Assembly (NCBI GenBank): GCA_018857735.1
Contig: JABMCL010001056.1
Span: forward strand, 1-64,000
Source of the DNA: Alviniconcha marisindica
Lineage: Eukaryota > Mollusca > Gastropoda > Provannidae
DNA length: 64,000 bases
Reading direction: 5' to 3'
Positions 1-11,200 of this stretch are shown here, one piece after another (the stretch's first letter is position 1; every line of letters begins with the position of its first letter). Made by a program: the position numbers and the translations under genes. The notes beneath the pieces were generated by a model. That model saw only the letters and a list, made by a program, of their open reading frames with translations, made no database searches and was not told where the DNA came from.

Positions 1-376
1 GCCTTTTCCAACCCCCCCCCCAAAAAAAAAAAAATTTTTTTTTGGGGGTTTTAAAAAACCCCAAAAAAAAAAAGGAAGGGGGGGAAAAGGAAAACCCCCC
101 TTTAAAAGGGGGGGGGGGGGGGGGGAAGGGGGGGTTTTTGGGGGGGGGGGGGGGGGGGTTTGGGGGGGGGTGGGGTTTTTTTTTGGGGGGGCCCCGGGGT
201 TTTGTGGGGGGGGGGGTGTGTTTGTGTGTTTGTTTTTTGTTTTTTTTTTTGGGGTTTTTTGGGGGGGGGGGGTTTTTTTTTTTGGGGGTGGGGGGGGGGG
301 GGTTTTTTTCCCCCCCTTTAAAAAAAAAAATTTTTTTAAAAAAAAAAAAAAAAAAAAATTTTAAAAAAAAAAAAAA

Positions 377-412
<36 letters not shown>

Positions 413-1213
413 CCCCCCCGGGGCCCCCCCCGGGCCCGGGAAAAAACCCCCCCCCCCCCCCCCCAAAAAAAAAAAAAAAAACCCCCCCCCCCCCCCCCCC
501 CCCCCAAAAAAAACCAAAAAAAACCCAATTAAAACCCCCCCCCAAAAAACCCCCCCCTCCCCCCCCCCAAAAAAAAGGGGAAAAAATTTTTTCCCCCCCC
601 ATAAAATTTTTCCCCCCATCAAAACCCCCCAAACCCCAAAACCCCCCCCCCCCCGGGGGGGGGGCCCCCCTTTGGGGAAACCCCCTTTTTTTCCCCCCCT
701 TTTTTTTTCCCCTTCCCCACCCCACCCGGGGAAAAAACCCCCCCACCCCCCCCTTTTGGGGAAAAACCCCCCCCCCTTTTTAAACCCCCCCCCTTTCCCC
801 CCCCACAAAAAAACACCCCCCCCCTTTTAAAAACCCCCCACCCCCCCCCAAAAAAAAAACCCCCCCCCCCCCTTTCCCCCCCCCCCCCAACCCCTTTCCC
901 CCCCCCCCCCCCCCAAACCCCCCCCCAAAATTTTTCCCCCCCCTTTTTCCCCCCCCCCCAAACCCCCCCCCCCCCCCCCCCCCCCAAAAAAACCCCCCCC
1001 CCCACCCCCAAAAAAAAAAAAACAACCCCCCAAAAAAGGAAATTTTTTAAAAAAAAAAAAAACCCCCCGGTTTTGGGGGTTTTTTAAAAATTGGGGGGGG
1101 GGGCCCGGGGAACCCCCCCCGGGGGGGGGGGGTTCCCCCCCCCCCGGCCCCGGGAAAAACCCAAAATTTTTTTTAAAAACCCCGGGGGTTTCCCTTTTTT
1201 TTTTTTGCCAAAA

Positions 1214-1254
<41 letters not shown>

Positions 1255-2299
1255 TTTTCCTTTGTTTTAATTTTTTTTCCCCCCCCCCTTTTTTTTTTTT
1301 TTTTAAAAAAAGGGGGGGGGAAAAAAAAAAACCCAAAAAAAAAAATTTAAAATTTTTTTTTTTGGGGGGGTTTTTTTGTTTTTAAAAAAAACCCCCCAAA
1401 AAAAATTTGGGAAATTTTTAAAAAAAAAAATTTTTAAACCCTTAAAAAAAAAAATTAAAAGGAAAAAAAAAAAAAGGTAAAAAAATTTTTCCAAACAAAA
1501 AAGGGGAAAAAAAAATTCTTTAAAAAAAATTTTTTTTTTAAAAAAGGGGTTTTAAAAAAGGGGGGGTTTAAAAAAATTTTTTCCTTTGGGGGGGGCCGGG
1601 AAACCCCCCTTTTTGCTTGGGGAAGGGGCCCCTTTGGGGGGCCCCAAAAAAAAATTTTTTCCCCCCCCCCCCCTTTTAAAAAAAAAAAATTTTTTTGGTT
1701 TTTTGGGGGGGGGGTGGGGTTTTTTTTTTTTGGGGGGGTGGGGGGGAAAGGGGGGGGGGGGAAAGGGAGGGGGAAAAAAAAAAAAGGGGGGAACCGGGGG
1801 TTTTTTGGGGGGGGGGGGGGGGGGGCCTTTGGGGGGGGGGGGGGTTTTTTTTTTTTGGGGGAAGGGTGTTTTTTTTGGGGGGGGGGGGGGTTTGGGGGGA
1901 AAAGGGGGGGGGGGGGGTGTTTTTTGGGGGGGGGTGGGTGGGGTTTGGGTTTTTTGGAAATTTTTGGGGGGGGGGGGGGGGGGGTTGATTTTCCCTTTTG
2001 GGGTTTTTGGGGGAAAGGGGGGGGGGGGGGGGGGGGGTTTTGGTAAAAATTTTTTTTTAAAAAAAAAAAAATTTTTGGGGAAAGGGGGGGTAAAAAACTT
2101 TTTTCCCCCCCCCAAAAAAGGGGGGGGGGGGGAGGTAAAAAAACCCTTTTTCCCCCCTTTTTTAAAAAAAAAAAAAAAAAGGGGGGGTTTGGGGGGGGGA
2201 AAAACCTTTTTTTCCGGGGGGCCCCAAAAAAGGGAAATTTTTTTTGGGGGGTTTGGGGGGGGGGGGGGGGGGGGAAAATTTTTTTTTCCCCCCCCGGGG

Positions 2300-2343
<44 letters not shown>

Positions 2344-2475
2344 TTTTTGGGGGGGGTTTTTTTTTAAAAAAAATTTTTTTTTAAAAAAAATTAAAAAAGG
2401 GGGTTTTTTAAAAAAAAAAGCCCCCCCGCCCCCCCCCCCCCAAAAAAAAAAACCCCCCCCCCCAAAAAAACCCCT
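1..2475. other. Homopolymer-only sequence, probable assembly artefact
   Basis: The stretch consists almost entirely of runs of 3 to 40 identical bases, with almost no ordinary dinucleotide texture. It changes abruptly to normal sequence at about 2475. The open frames in it encode only Gly/Phe/Lys/Pro strings and are not genes. The likeliest explanation is low-quality consensus at a contig end. Shorter patches of the same character occur at about 17515-17730, 18425-18655 and 19300-19345. Confidence 0.85.
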
Positions 2476-2477
2476 GT

Positions 2478-2735
2478 ATTTTCAACCATGTGAGCAAGGT
2501 GGGGAATCGGGTGTTTTCAACCATGTGAGCAGGGTGGGGAATCGGGTGTCTTCAACCAGGGGAGTGGGGTGGAGAATCGGTTGTTTTCAACCACGTGAGG
2601 GATGCGGGGAATCGGGTGTTTTCAATCATGTGAGCGGGGTGAGGAATCGGGTGTTTCCAACCATGTGAGCAGGGTGGGGAATCGGGTGTTTTAAACCAGG
2701 TGAGTGGCGTGGGTAAGCGGGTATGTGGTTGAGTG
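2478..2735. repeat. Minisatellite, about 35-bp unit
   Basis: About seven degenerate units of the form TTTTCAACCATGTGAGC followed by a GGGTGGGGAATCGGGTG-like half. It is the first normal sequence after the homopolymer region. Confidence 0.85.
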
Positions 2736-2849
2736 GATAAATTGATGGCTGAAGAAACACTGTTTATGAACCGCTCAGCGAGTGAGTGTATTATTCCTTT
2801 CGTCGATACTTACTGGGAGTCGAGTGAGCTCAGAGGAATCGGGTGAGTG

Positions 2850-3275
2850 GGGCAGGAGGTAAGTGAGTAAACTGGTGTTTTACGCCCAGTCAACCAGTGC
2901 GGTTGTATCAGGGCGAGAGGCAGGAGGTAAGTGAGTAAACTGGTGTTTTACACCCAGTCAACCAGCGCGGTTGTATCAGGGCGAGGGGCAGGAGGTAAAA
3001 TGAGTAAACTGGTGTTTTACGCTCAGTCAACCAGTGCGGTTGTATCAGGGCGAGGGGCAGGAGGTAAAATGAGTAAACTGGTGTTTTACGCTCAGTCAAC
3101 CAGTGCGGTTGTATCAGGGCGAGGGGCAGGAGGTAAGTGAGTAAACTGGTGTTTTACGCCCAGTCAACCAGTGCGGTTGTATCAGGGCGAGGGGCAGGAG
3201 GTAAGTGAGTAAACTGGTGTTTTATGCCCAGTCAACCAGCGCAGTTGTATCAGGGCGAGGGGCAGGAGGATGGGT
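2850..3275. repeat. Tandem array (about 67 bp) derived from a SINE 3' tail
   Basis: About six or seven units share the core GTGTTTTACGCCCAGTCAAC, then GGTTGTATCAGGGCGAG and GGCAGGAGGTAAGTGAGTAA. The core is the reverse complement of the solitary SINE-like tails at 39525-39585 and 59945-60000, which read CCCTGA(T/C)ATAACCG...GGGTGTAAAACACCAA followed by a TTAC-rich end. The array therefore looks like an amplified retroposon tail. Confidence 0.8.
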
Positions 3276-4012
3276 GAGTAGGTGAGTAGGTCGAGTTGTC
3301 CGAATGTTTGAACGAATGTGTAAACAAGCGTGTAGATGGGTTAGCATGTGGAGGGAGATATAACTATATATAACATGCCGCTTCAATCTAAAATGACCGA
3401 CGTGTTTCAGCAGCTCGAACAAAGCATCCCCCCAACCGCATCCCCCCCCCCCTAACAAACAAACACCCCCCCTCTCCCCCCGGAAAAAAAACCCTTCCAA
3501 AGAAACAAAAGACAAGAAAACAAACAAACAAGCACACACACACACACACCACAACACACACAACACAACACACACACAAACACACACACCCACACACCAA
3601 ATACACACACTTATGCCGCGCTGGGACTGCTCGCTTTACTCGGTGAAAGAGTTCCTTGGGATGAACAGCAAACTGCCCAAGAACAAGAATGAACAAAAGA
3701 AGAAAAAAGGACGGCAAGAACGAGAACTTGAGTTGATGTCACGTAGAGTGAAGCAGCCAGGGTTTGACGCCGTTTCACAGAGACAGCCAAAGGCTGCCGA
3801 CATTGACCTTTCCCAGGGTCGCGCCGTCCACTCTGGCGTGGGCCTGCTAAGAACGGGTCAGGGACTTCTGGGTTTCGTCATTACCCGCCAAGCCTGGTCT
3901 CCGCCGATGGAGCCTGTCTCAGCGTGGGACACAAGTGCGTGGCAAGGGATTTATAGGGGAAATGAGAAACGCAGACCGACCGATTGAAAACGGTGAATGG
4001 AGCGCACAGGAA
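3276..4012. other. No gene recognised; C-rich and CA-rich stretch
   Basis: Contains a C-rich low-quality-looking patch at about 3440-3500 and a CA-rich microsatellite at 3533-3610. A 124-codon open frame at 3613-3987 has no recognisable domain and a Lys/Arg-rich composition. I do not call it a gene. Confidence 0.5.
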
Positions 4013-4490
4013 GAGCCCAGCCAACCACATAGGGTTATATCAGGGTAGGCCACATAGGGTTATATCAGGGTTAACCGCACAGGTAGAGTTAGTTGGTGCT
4101 TTGAGCCCAGCCAACCACATAGGGTTATATCAGGGTTAAACGCACAGGTAGAGTTAGTTGTGGCATGGCTTTGAGTCCATGCCATGCAACCACATACGGT
4201 TATATCAGGGCTAAGCGCACAGGTGGAGTTAGTTGGTGCTTTGAGCCCAGCCAACCACATAGGGTTATATCAGGGCTAAGCGCACAGGTAGAGTGGGGTG
4301 GTGCTTTGAGCCCAGCCAACCACATAGGGTTATATCAGGGCTAAGCGCACAGGTAGAATGGGGTGGTGCTTTGAGCCCAGCCAACCACATAGGGTTATAT
4401 CAGGACTTAGTGCATAGGTAGAGTGGGGTGGTGCTTTGAGCCAAGCCAACCACATAGGGTTATATCAGGACTTAGTGCATAGGAAGACGA
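4013..4490. repeat. Tandem array (about 60 bp), second SINE-tail-like satellite
   Basis: About eight units contain GCCCAGCCAACCACATAGGG, then TTATATCAGGG, a CTAAGCGCACAGGTAGAGT spacer and GGTGCTTTGAG. The GCCCAG...GGTTATATCAGGGC core is related to the core of the 2850-3275 array and to the solitary SINE tails further along, but the spacer differs. It is therefore an independent amplification. Confidence 0.8.
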
Positions 4491-4569
4491 GAGGACTATT
4501 GCCACTGTCGCCTGAGTGAATTAAATTGTCGTTTGTGGAGTTTGAAATATGAATTAGTTCTTAAATATT

Positions 4570-4905
4570 AACGACGGCATATTATCAACGGCCTAGGGTC
4601 ACCTTGGCTCATCAATATTATCAACGGCATAGGGTCACCTTGGCTCACCAGTATTATCAACGGCATAGGGTCGCCTTGGCTCACCAGTATTATCAACGGC
4701 AAAGGGTTACACCAATATTATCAACAGCATAGGGTCACCTTGGCTCACCAGTATTATCAACGGCATAGGGTCACCTTAGCTCACCAGTATTATCAACGGC
4801 ATAGGGTCACACTGGCTCACCAGTATTATCAACGGCATAGGGTCATAATGGCTCATCAATATTATCAACGGCATAGGGTCACATTGGCTGACCAATATTA
4901 TCAAA
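4570..4905. repeat. Minisatellite, about 36-bp unit
   Basis: About nine units of TATTATCAACGGCATAGGGT followed by a CACCTTGGCTCACCAG-like half, with point variants and one shortened unit near 4700. Confidence 0.9.
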
Positions 4906-5117
4906 CATAAAAAAGCGCGTGTCACTTTAAACAGTGAAGTTCTACGATATGATAAATTTTGTTTCCCTCTCATTATGACCTTCGCGGTTGACTGCACACT
5001 GACATTGAAATAAGTAAGGTGCTGTTTACTGGACATTAAAAATATTAAATAACAGACCTGCAATTCGCTGGACTGTTGTCGCTATTATGTCAGTCGACAT
5101 CTGAGGACAATTAAGCC

Positions 5118-5303
5118 CCAAAAGAAGATGTTGTTTTTGAAGTGATTAATGTCCTCGATGTCAGTTGACATATTAGGGACAAGTTGTGACAATGCCGAAG
5201 CATGGTCCAGTATTGCTTTACGTCCGAAACCAGAAGGGCGTAGGACGACAGCTCAGGACGGCCCCCGCGACTCTCACACAGCTCCGAACTATGGGGTCCG
5301 ATG
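5118..5303 (+). mobile_element. Interspersed element (about 190 bp), near full-length copy
   Basis: In order it carries AATGTCCTCGATGTCAGTTG, ACATATTAGGGACAAG, TGCCGAAGCATGG, TTGCTTTACGTCC, then an AGGACGGCC block and CACACAGCTCC. The same blocks in the same order recur on both strands in this window (see 17637-17935, 45465-45565, 46185-46550, 50000-50092, 60252-60432). It has no coding capacity and behaves like a non-autonomous element. Its class (SINE or MITE) is not settled. Confidence 0.75.
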
Positions 5304-5391
5304 CTTTTTTGAACTGGACATTAAATATTTATTCAATATCTTACCGGTAACTGGACGTTAATACTCAGTAGTTAATACCAACTAACCTGCT

Positions 5392-5475
5392 TCTTTCGTG
5401 GTGCTTTACGTCCACAGATGACAGCCCAGGCTCACCTCCCTGTTCACACAGCTCCTGAACTCTGCGGTTGACCGG
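5392..5475 (+). mobile_element. Interspersed element, 3' half
   Basis: Holds the GTGCTTTACGTCCACAG block and the CACACAGCTCCTGAACTCTG end of the family described at 5118-5303, without the head. Confidence 0.7.
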
Positions 5476-5504
5476 ACATTTGAATATCAAGTAACGAACT
5501 CACG

Positions 5505-5655
5505 GCCTCTCGTCTGTCCCTAATAATCATGTCAGCCCGACATCTGAGGCCATTAAGCCCCAATCACATCACGGAGACATTAAGCCCCATTCACATCACG
5601 GAGCCATTAAGCCCCATTCACATCACAGAGCCATTAAGCCCCATTCACATCACAA
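5505..5655. repeat. 27-bp minisatellite abutting a splice acceptor
   Basis: The left edge (about 5505-5545) is a reversed head of the interspersed element (ATGTCAGCCCGACATCTGAGG). It runs into about four units of CATTAAGCCCCATTCACATC plus ACGGAGC. The array ends about 25 bases before the acceptor of the exon at 5682, so it forms the 3' end of that intron. Confidence 0.8.
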
Positions 5656-5681
5656 TAAAATTATTTTCTGTTTCCTCACAG

Positions 5682-7638
5682 ATTCAACTTCGCCATCGCT
5701 CAACGCTGCGTAACGGACGACGCCAACGACGAGGACTTCGCCCCAGGCCCCAAGGTCAGCGACTGGGCCCCCCCGCGTCAGGACGACGACTCCGTGTCCC
5801 CCGCGTCCAAGCTGACCCCTCCCGACCACCCGCCTCACCTCCCCAGCGTGCTGACCGACCGCCACAGACGGGACACGGACACCACCACCACGGACACTCA
5901 GCGCGAGGTCGACGTGTCCACCCCGGTCTCCGAGGGGTTTCTCCCCACCGAGCCTAGGCAGCGCCAGGCTGAAGAGAAGGAGGAGGAGGAGGAGGAGGAG
6001 GTGATGATGATGCCGAGTGACGAGCCGCTGTACCAGGGTGGCGAGGTGATCGACAACCCGTTGAGAAGTCTCGCCCAAGGTCAGGACGACTTTCCTGAGG
6101 GTTTGGCGAGCGTGCAGCGAAGCGGCGACGCAGGGTCGAGCAGTTTCGTCGTCAGCGTCGACGAGAGTGTCCCTAGCGACGAGTTTGAAACGGTGTCTTC
6201 CTCCGGGGAAGGGATGATGCAACAGGCGGAGAACGCTGAGGGAGGAAGTGACGGCAAGGTCTACGCCCAAGGCAGCGACAGCGACAGCGACGGCGACGGC
6301 GAGGGCGCAACGACGCCCACAGACCGTCTGACCACCGTGGACCCTGCCCTCCTGAGGCTGGCAGACATGATCGCCAAAGCCCGAGCAGCGATGAGCACGC
6401 CGTTCACCACTCTCGCGCAATCCCCCGGCAAGCTCCAAAGCTCCGTAGACCCGTCGGGCGTTTTCCATGACGAGAGAAACAACGCGGGGATCCGAACCGT
6501 GGCCATGCCCACCGCGACCACCACGCTCTCCACGCCCCCCGGCCAGCTGCCCGGTACGGAGAACACGTTCAGCCTGGACATCATCGATAATTTCGACGAC
6601 GACAGTTTGGTCGTGGAAGCCAGACAGCTGACGGTCTCCCCGTTTCTGGGCGGGCGCGGCACCGCGGTGGAAGACGACGTCAGGGAAGAGGAAAGCGACG
6701 CCGTGGATTCTTACGACTTGCTCAACGTCACTGCTTCTCAGTACAGTGGCCTTTCCTCGGACGCTGTCACAGACCCGCAGGTTTTTGCAGGCGCTGCAAC
6801 CGCTGTCGACAGCTTGAATGTTCCTCAGGAAGATGAGACGAACCTCGAGGACACCACCGTCACCACCACCACTACCACCACCACCTCCACCACCACCACC
6901 ACCACCACCACCGCGCCTCGGTCCGATTCTACACCTTTCGCCACAACTGCAGCTGAGGTTTTCGCTCGTGCTCAGCCCGCAGAATCGGGTAACACCACCA
7001 CCGACAGCTACGGCAAGAGTGACGGTGGTCAGAGTGGCGGTCTGCTACACACTGTTGCCGGTGACGACAGCGATACTACAGTCGCGTCGACCGCATCCAT
7101 TTTCAGCCCAGCAGCGAGAGTTACAACGCCCAGTATTAACAGCAACACGGAGAACAGTACGACAGTCGTCCCCAGCACGAAGGGGGGCAGCAACACGGAC
7201 CTCGCTCAACAAACAACCACAGACGATGAGCCGTCTCAGACGACGGCAGCAGCAGACACAACCGCCAGCAGTGGTAGCACGACAGCGGCACAGCCAGGGA
7301 GCACGGCCCGGAGCTCCACTGCAACACCACCTTCAGACGGAGATGTCACTGTCTCTGAGCAGAACTCGACCACGACTACGACCACGACGACAACCAGAGC
7401 GACGTCTTCCGTTGAAAACACAACTCTGGTGGTGGGGTCGAGCGGCAACAGCAGCGGCCTGGCCTTCTCCCCGGACACCAGCAGCGTCGAGGACGACACC
7501 TTCTGGCCCATCGTCGCCGCTCTCGTCATCGGCATCCCCTCCATCATCGTCTTTGGCATCGCCATCACCGTCATCCACAAACGGAGGTTGGCGTCGCCGG
7601 CGCGACTGAGGGCAGCCAGCATGTACCCCTCGCTGTAA
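5682..7638 (+). CDS. Last exon of a mucin-like type I membrane protein (5' part missing)
   Basis: The exon starts after TTCTGTTTCCTCACAG with one base of a split codon and runs to TAA at 7636-7638, adding 651 complete residues. The first block, FNFAIAQRCVTDDANDED, looks like the end of an extracellular domain I cannot name. An acidic Glu/Asp-rich region follows (about residues 90-115 and 195-205 of this exon). A long Ser/Thr-rich stretch follows, including near-pure Thr around residues 390-412, typical of O-glycosylated stalks. One hydrophobic segment (about 609-631, WPIVAALVIGIPSIIVFGIA) is followed by HKRR and a roughly 20-residue cytoplasmic tail ending in YPSL. This order indicates a single-pass surface protein with a glycosylated stalk and a very short tail. 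An internal Met at 5794 could mislead a gene finder, but the frame is open back to the acceptor. Upstream exons were not found between 2475 and 5681. Coding status is well supported; the family is unknown. Confidence 0.8.
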
Positions 7639-7800
7639 GCTCGTTGCCTTCAACCGACGTTCCTTTTTGCACTAGCTGCACTGACTCTCTGCACAGGTAG
7701 GCATGTAGTGAAAATGCACGAAGATATATGCGTGAGATTTTTTGTTTTGTTTTTTGTTGGACTTTTTCCTAGCCGTATATGCACGCTTATTTTTTTTTAC

Positions 7801-7806
7801 AATAAA
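7801..7806 (+). promoter_or_regulatory. Polyadenylation signal AATAAA
   Basis: A canonical AATAAA lies 162 bases after the stop of the mucin-like gene, in an AT-rich stretch, which gives a short 3' UTR of about 190 bases. Confidence 0.65.
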
Positions 7807-7994
7807 ATATATTTTGTGCGATGCTGTCTTCCTCACCCCACCCCTCCACCCAGTTCTTTTCATAGCTTCCTCTCCTAGAGAGAATGCCTGCCTGTAGATA
7901 TTCAAATATGTCTCTCTGTCTGGATGTATGTATGTATGTAAGGGAATGTTCAAGAGTCATTTGCCATTCCACATTCATTCACCCTCATCAGGTA

Positions 7995-8068
7995 AAGTAA
8001 ACATGGTGCTTAACGTCCACAGAAACCGTAAGGCTTATTAGGGATGGGCACCCTCATCCCAACTGTTA
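7995..8068 (+). mobile_element. Interspersed element fragment
   Basis: Contains GTGCTTAACGTCCACAG, then CCGTAAGGCTTATTAGGGAT, matching the middle of the family described at 5118-5303. Confidence 0.55.
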
Positions 8069-8174
8069 TTTCTTATGTATATTCCCACCAAGTCCCTGAC
8101 GAAGCCTCCAGTGGGGGCGTAAATTCGGACATTCCTTCTCCCTTTTTCATCTCATCTTCATCAACATCATAAAA

Positions 8175-8415
8175 AAAAAAATCTAGAGGAGACTGGATTA
8201 ATTTATTTGATACATATGTGTATGTGTCATCCACAACATATACGTGTGGTGTGTGTGTGTGTGTGTGTGTGTTGGTGTCATCCACAACATATACGTGTGT
8301 GTGTGTGTGTGTTGTGTGGTGTGTGTGTTGTGTGTGTGTGGTGTGTGTGTGTGTGTGTACCAGCTGATCATCAATGTCATAAAACATTAATATAGAGGAG
8401 ATTGGATTTATTTAT
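8175..8415. repeat. GT microsatellite inside a short duplicated block
   Basis: (GT)n tracts alternate with two copies of TCATCCACAACATATACGTG, and the flanks carry two copies of a TAGAGGAGA(C/T)TGGATT block. The locus is therefore a duplicated microsatellite. Confidence 0.8.
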
Positions 8416-8789
8416 TTCATATATATTGCACTGCTTGCTAATTGAATACGTATCGTAGGCAATACAAATACGGGCTGTTTTATTTATTCGAGTGCATATT
8501 ATATATCTACGTTCGATTGCTTTTAGCTGCGTGCACTTCCTTGTCTTTGCCTAGTTTCAAATATAATCATTTCTTTGTGCGTATTTTGCTTAAAATAGTA
8601 TCTTTCTTCCCCGCTGTGCACAGCCTAGCCGCTTCAGCATTTTCCCTCTCTTAAACAATACCTAGATGACAAGGTAGTGGACAGACAGATAGACAAACAG
8701 ACAGACGGACACACTAGTCAAACTCCACGCTCTTGTTTACCACATACTTCCCCTAGAAGAAGGTGCCGAAAAGCGAGGCTTAGAGTTCA

Positions 8790-8935
8790 AGTGCAGTGAT
8801 GCTTTGGGGACGGGGAGCCCAGGACGTCCACCTCCACTTTCACACAGCTCCTAAGCTCTGCGGCTTGGAGCGAGTACATTTTGCTTTACGTCCACAGAAG
8901 CGAGAGGGCTTATTAGGGACGGGGACAGGGCGGAA
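8790..8935 (+). mobile_element. Interspersed element, rearranged copies
   Basis: GGGGAGCCCAGGACG and CACACAGCTCCTAAGCTCTG precede a second TTTGCTTTACGTCCACAGAA block with GGGCTTATTAGGGACGGGG. Two partial copies of the family are joined out of order. Confidence 0.65.
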
Positions 8936-9663
8936 AGGGGGCGAAAGAGTGAAGGCTCGACGCGGATACCGGCCGAAAAAAGACCGGAGAGACCGTGGAC
9001 GCCGCCAGAACAAGGGAAGTGTTAAGGCGGTGTCCCTTCGCCATGCCTAGCGACTAATGCACTGCGCAATTGCGGTTTAAACTGCCGTGCTTGGGCAGAG
9101 TCACAAGGCCATGTCCGTTGCCACTGCTTGTTGCGGAACACACTCGAAGCGAAAGAAAGTCCAAACTTTCGCACAGCCCTGCTCCACTCCCAACTTTTAT
9201 GATCTCTTCTGGGCTAACTTGAATGTCCAGCTCCACCTCCCTTCTCTTGATTTTTTTATCTCGCCTGGAACCTTGGCTCGGAGCGTGATAGCTAGCTGGC
9301 TATCTATAAATCCGTTTTTAACGCACAGGTGTCTGTGTAGTAGGTTATATTGCATAGACATGTCAACGTCTCCAACGGTTACCATAAACGTGGGCAAAAT
9401 TACTTTGCAGTTTAAGCTTTGCGTGGGTTTTTGTTTTTCGATGTGTTCTGCCGCGTTTGTGTAGTGTTACGTGTGTCGTTTCTCTGACGACTCGTTCGTT
9501 CTTCACCTTCATGTAGTCGTAGTACAGTAGTCCTGTAGCAGTGTTAAAGCGATAACCTGCGTATTGCACGTAGTTGTCAAAGAAACCACTATTGATGTTG
9601 TGTATCCTCACACCTTAATCTGCACTGCTATCTCGTGCTTTCTTTCTTCTTTGTTTGTTCACA
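8936..9663. other. No feature recognised
   Basis: Unique-looking AT/GC-mixed sequence. Several open frames shorter than 130 codons exist, but none shows a domain or a supported splice structure. Confidence 0.5.
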
Positions 9664-9727
9664 GAGTAGTAATGATGATGATGTGGGGCTTCATGTCCTC
9701 GGATGTCGGGTTGACATATTAGGGACA
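9664..9727 (+). mobile_element. Interspersed element, 5' head only
   Basis: GATGATGATG, then CTTCATGTCCTCGGATGTCG and TTGACATATTAGGGACAA match the head of the family described at 5118-5303. The middle and tail are missing. Confidence 0.6.
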
Positions 9728-10959
9728 AACAGAGTAGTAAATTTCTTTTTTTTTCTTTTTATACCTTTGCTTGGAAGTAGCTTATGAATGAGAATTTACA
9801 TGTGCATGGCGCATACATACTTCCACACACAAACTTACCTGTTCTCAGCGCCAGATGCACACAGTTCATACATGTAGATTCTTTGATCAAACAAAAATCT
9901 TCCGAACTCAGTTGGAACGGTCTTTTTGGCATCGAACATTTAATAAGTGTAGTGAGGTTGGCAAACCTGTCCCTTCCGTACACACTTATCGTTTGATCTG
10001 TTGCAATTACTTGTTGCTTTCGTTTAACATAATTATTTGGAGTCAAAGAAATCAAGGTTTCCGTTATATACAATATGATTACATTTTAAGTACGAGTGTT
10101 CGAATATAGAATAGAATATACATGCACCTCTCAAGCGGACAGTATGTATCCTGGCACAAGCAGGTTCTTTGTTTTTGTTGTTGTTCCGGGTTTTTTGTTA
10201 AGTTTATACTCTTCACCATAGTGAAATAAGTGCTGTTTGGTTTAGCCATTGTCCTACGTTGTTTTCTATCTTATGTTTCTATTTTCTGTGCTTACGATTT
10301 CAGGACATGATCACAAAATGGCACTAAGGCTTCGTTATCGCATCGTTATCAAAAAACTTCTGTTTTCTGTTGTAGAAAAATCGACCCACGACGAGCTCTG
10401 CGTTTAAGTGGCACTCATCGACCTTCCATTGACGTATGACCTTGGAATATCATCTTTAACCTTTGCTTGTGGCCTTGACTTTTCAACACGTACTTTTGAC
10501 CGTGGCCTTTCAACCCAGATCTACTGGCAAAGGCTGATGAGTTGTGTGATAAATACTACAGAGCTTCTTGTGGTGCTGATTTTGTGTGTGAAAAACACAA
10601 AAGAGAAACTCACTGTTGTCCTTCTGTTGCAGAAGACAGTATGCCCTTCATTTCGTTTTAAAATATGGAGGTGTGCTTTGTTTTTTCCTCGTCTCGTAAA
10701 TTAAGGCCAGGACCGTAACTTTCGTTTTTCTTACAAGGACAGCCCTTTTGCCGTCTCCATTGATAACAATCATTTGTGTTATGCAACATCCAGTTTAGCG
10801 TGTAAGCTTCTTTTGAAGTTTGTTTTTGTTTCTTGTTATTTTTGCAAGTTACAGAAAACTTAATTTTTTTGGTTTATTGACATACTGGGGCTCGCCCCTT
10901 TTACAACAGAAAGGGCAAAGGGTTTTTGTGCGTGGAAACCGCACGACAATTTTTTGGCA
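9728..10959. other. No feature recognised
   Basis: AT-rich sequence without a repeat array, RNA gene or credible exon that I can identify. Confidence 0.5.
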
Positions 10960-11200
10960 TGGTGTGTGTGTGTGTGGTTTTTGTGTGTGTTTGTGTGTGG
11001 TGTGTGTGTGGGTGGTGTGGTGTGTGTGTGTGTGTGGGGGGGGGAGGGAGAGAGAGAGAGAGAGGAGAGGGGGAGAGAGTTTTTGTGTTCAAGAAGGGTT
11101 TCTTTTAGAGAGCGATACATTCAACAGTGTCGGTGGGGGGGGGGGGGGGGGGGGGGGGGAGAGAGAGGGGAGAGAGAGAGAAGCAGGTTCCTTTTCTGGT
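10960..11200. repeat. Composite GT / GA / poly-G microsatellite
   Basis: A (GT)n tract at about 10962-11037 is followed by (GA)n, then a long G run at about 11131-11159, then (GA)n again. Confidence 0.9.

Noticed and set aside
42..2668. Open frames of up to 360 codons in the homopolymer region
   Set aside because: They encode only homopolymer-derived residues and the region looks like sequencing noise.
2850..5655. CRISPR array
   Set aside because: The arrays are head-to-tail satellites without unique spacers, and the genome is eukaryotic.
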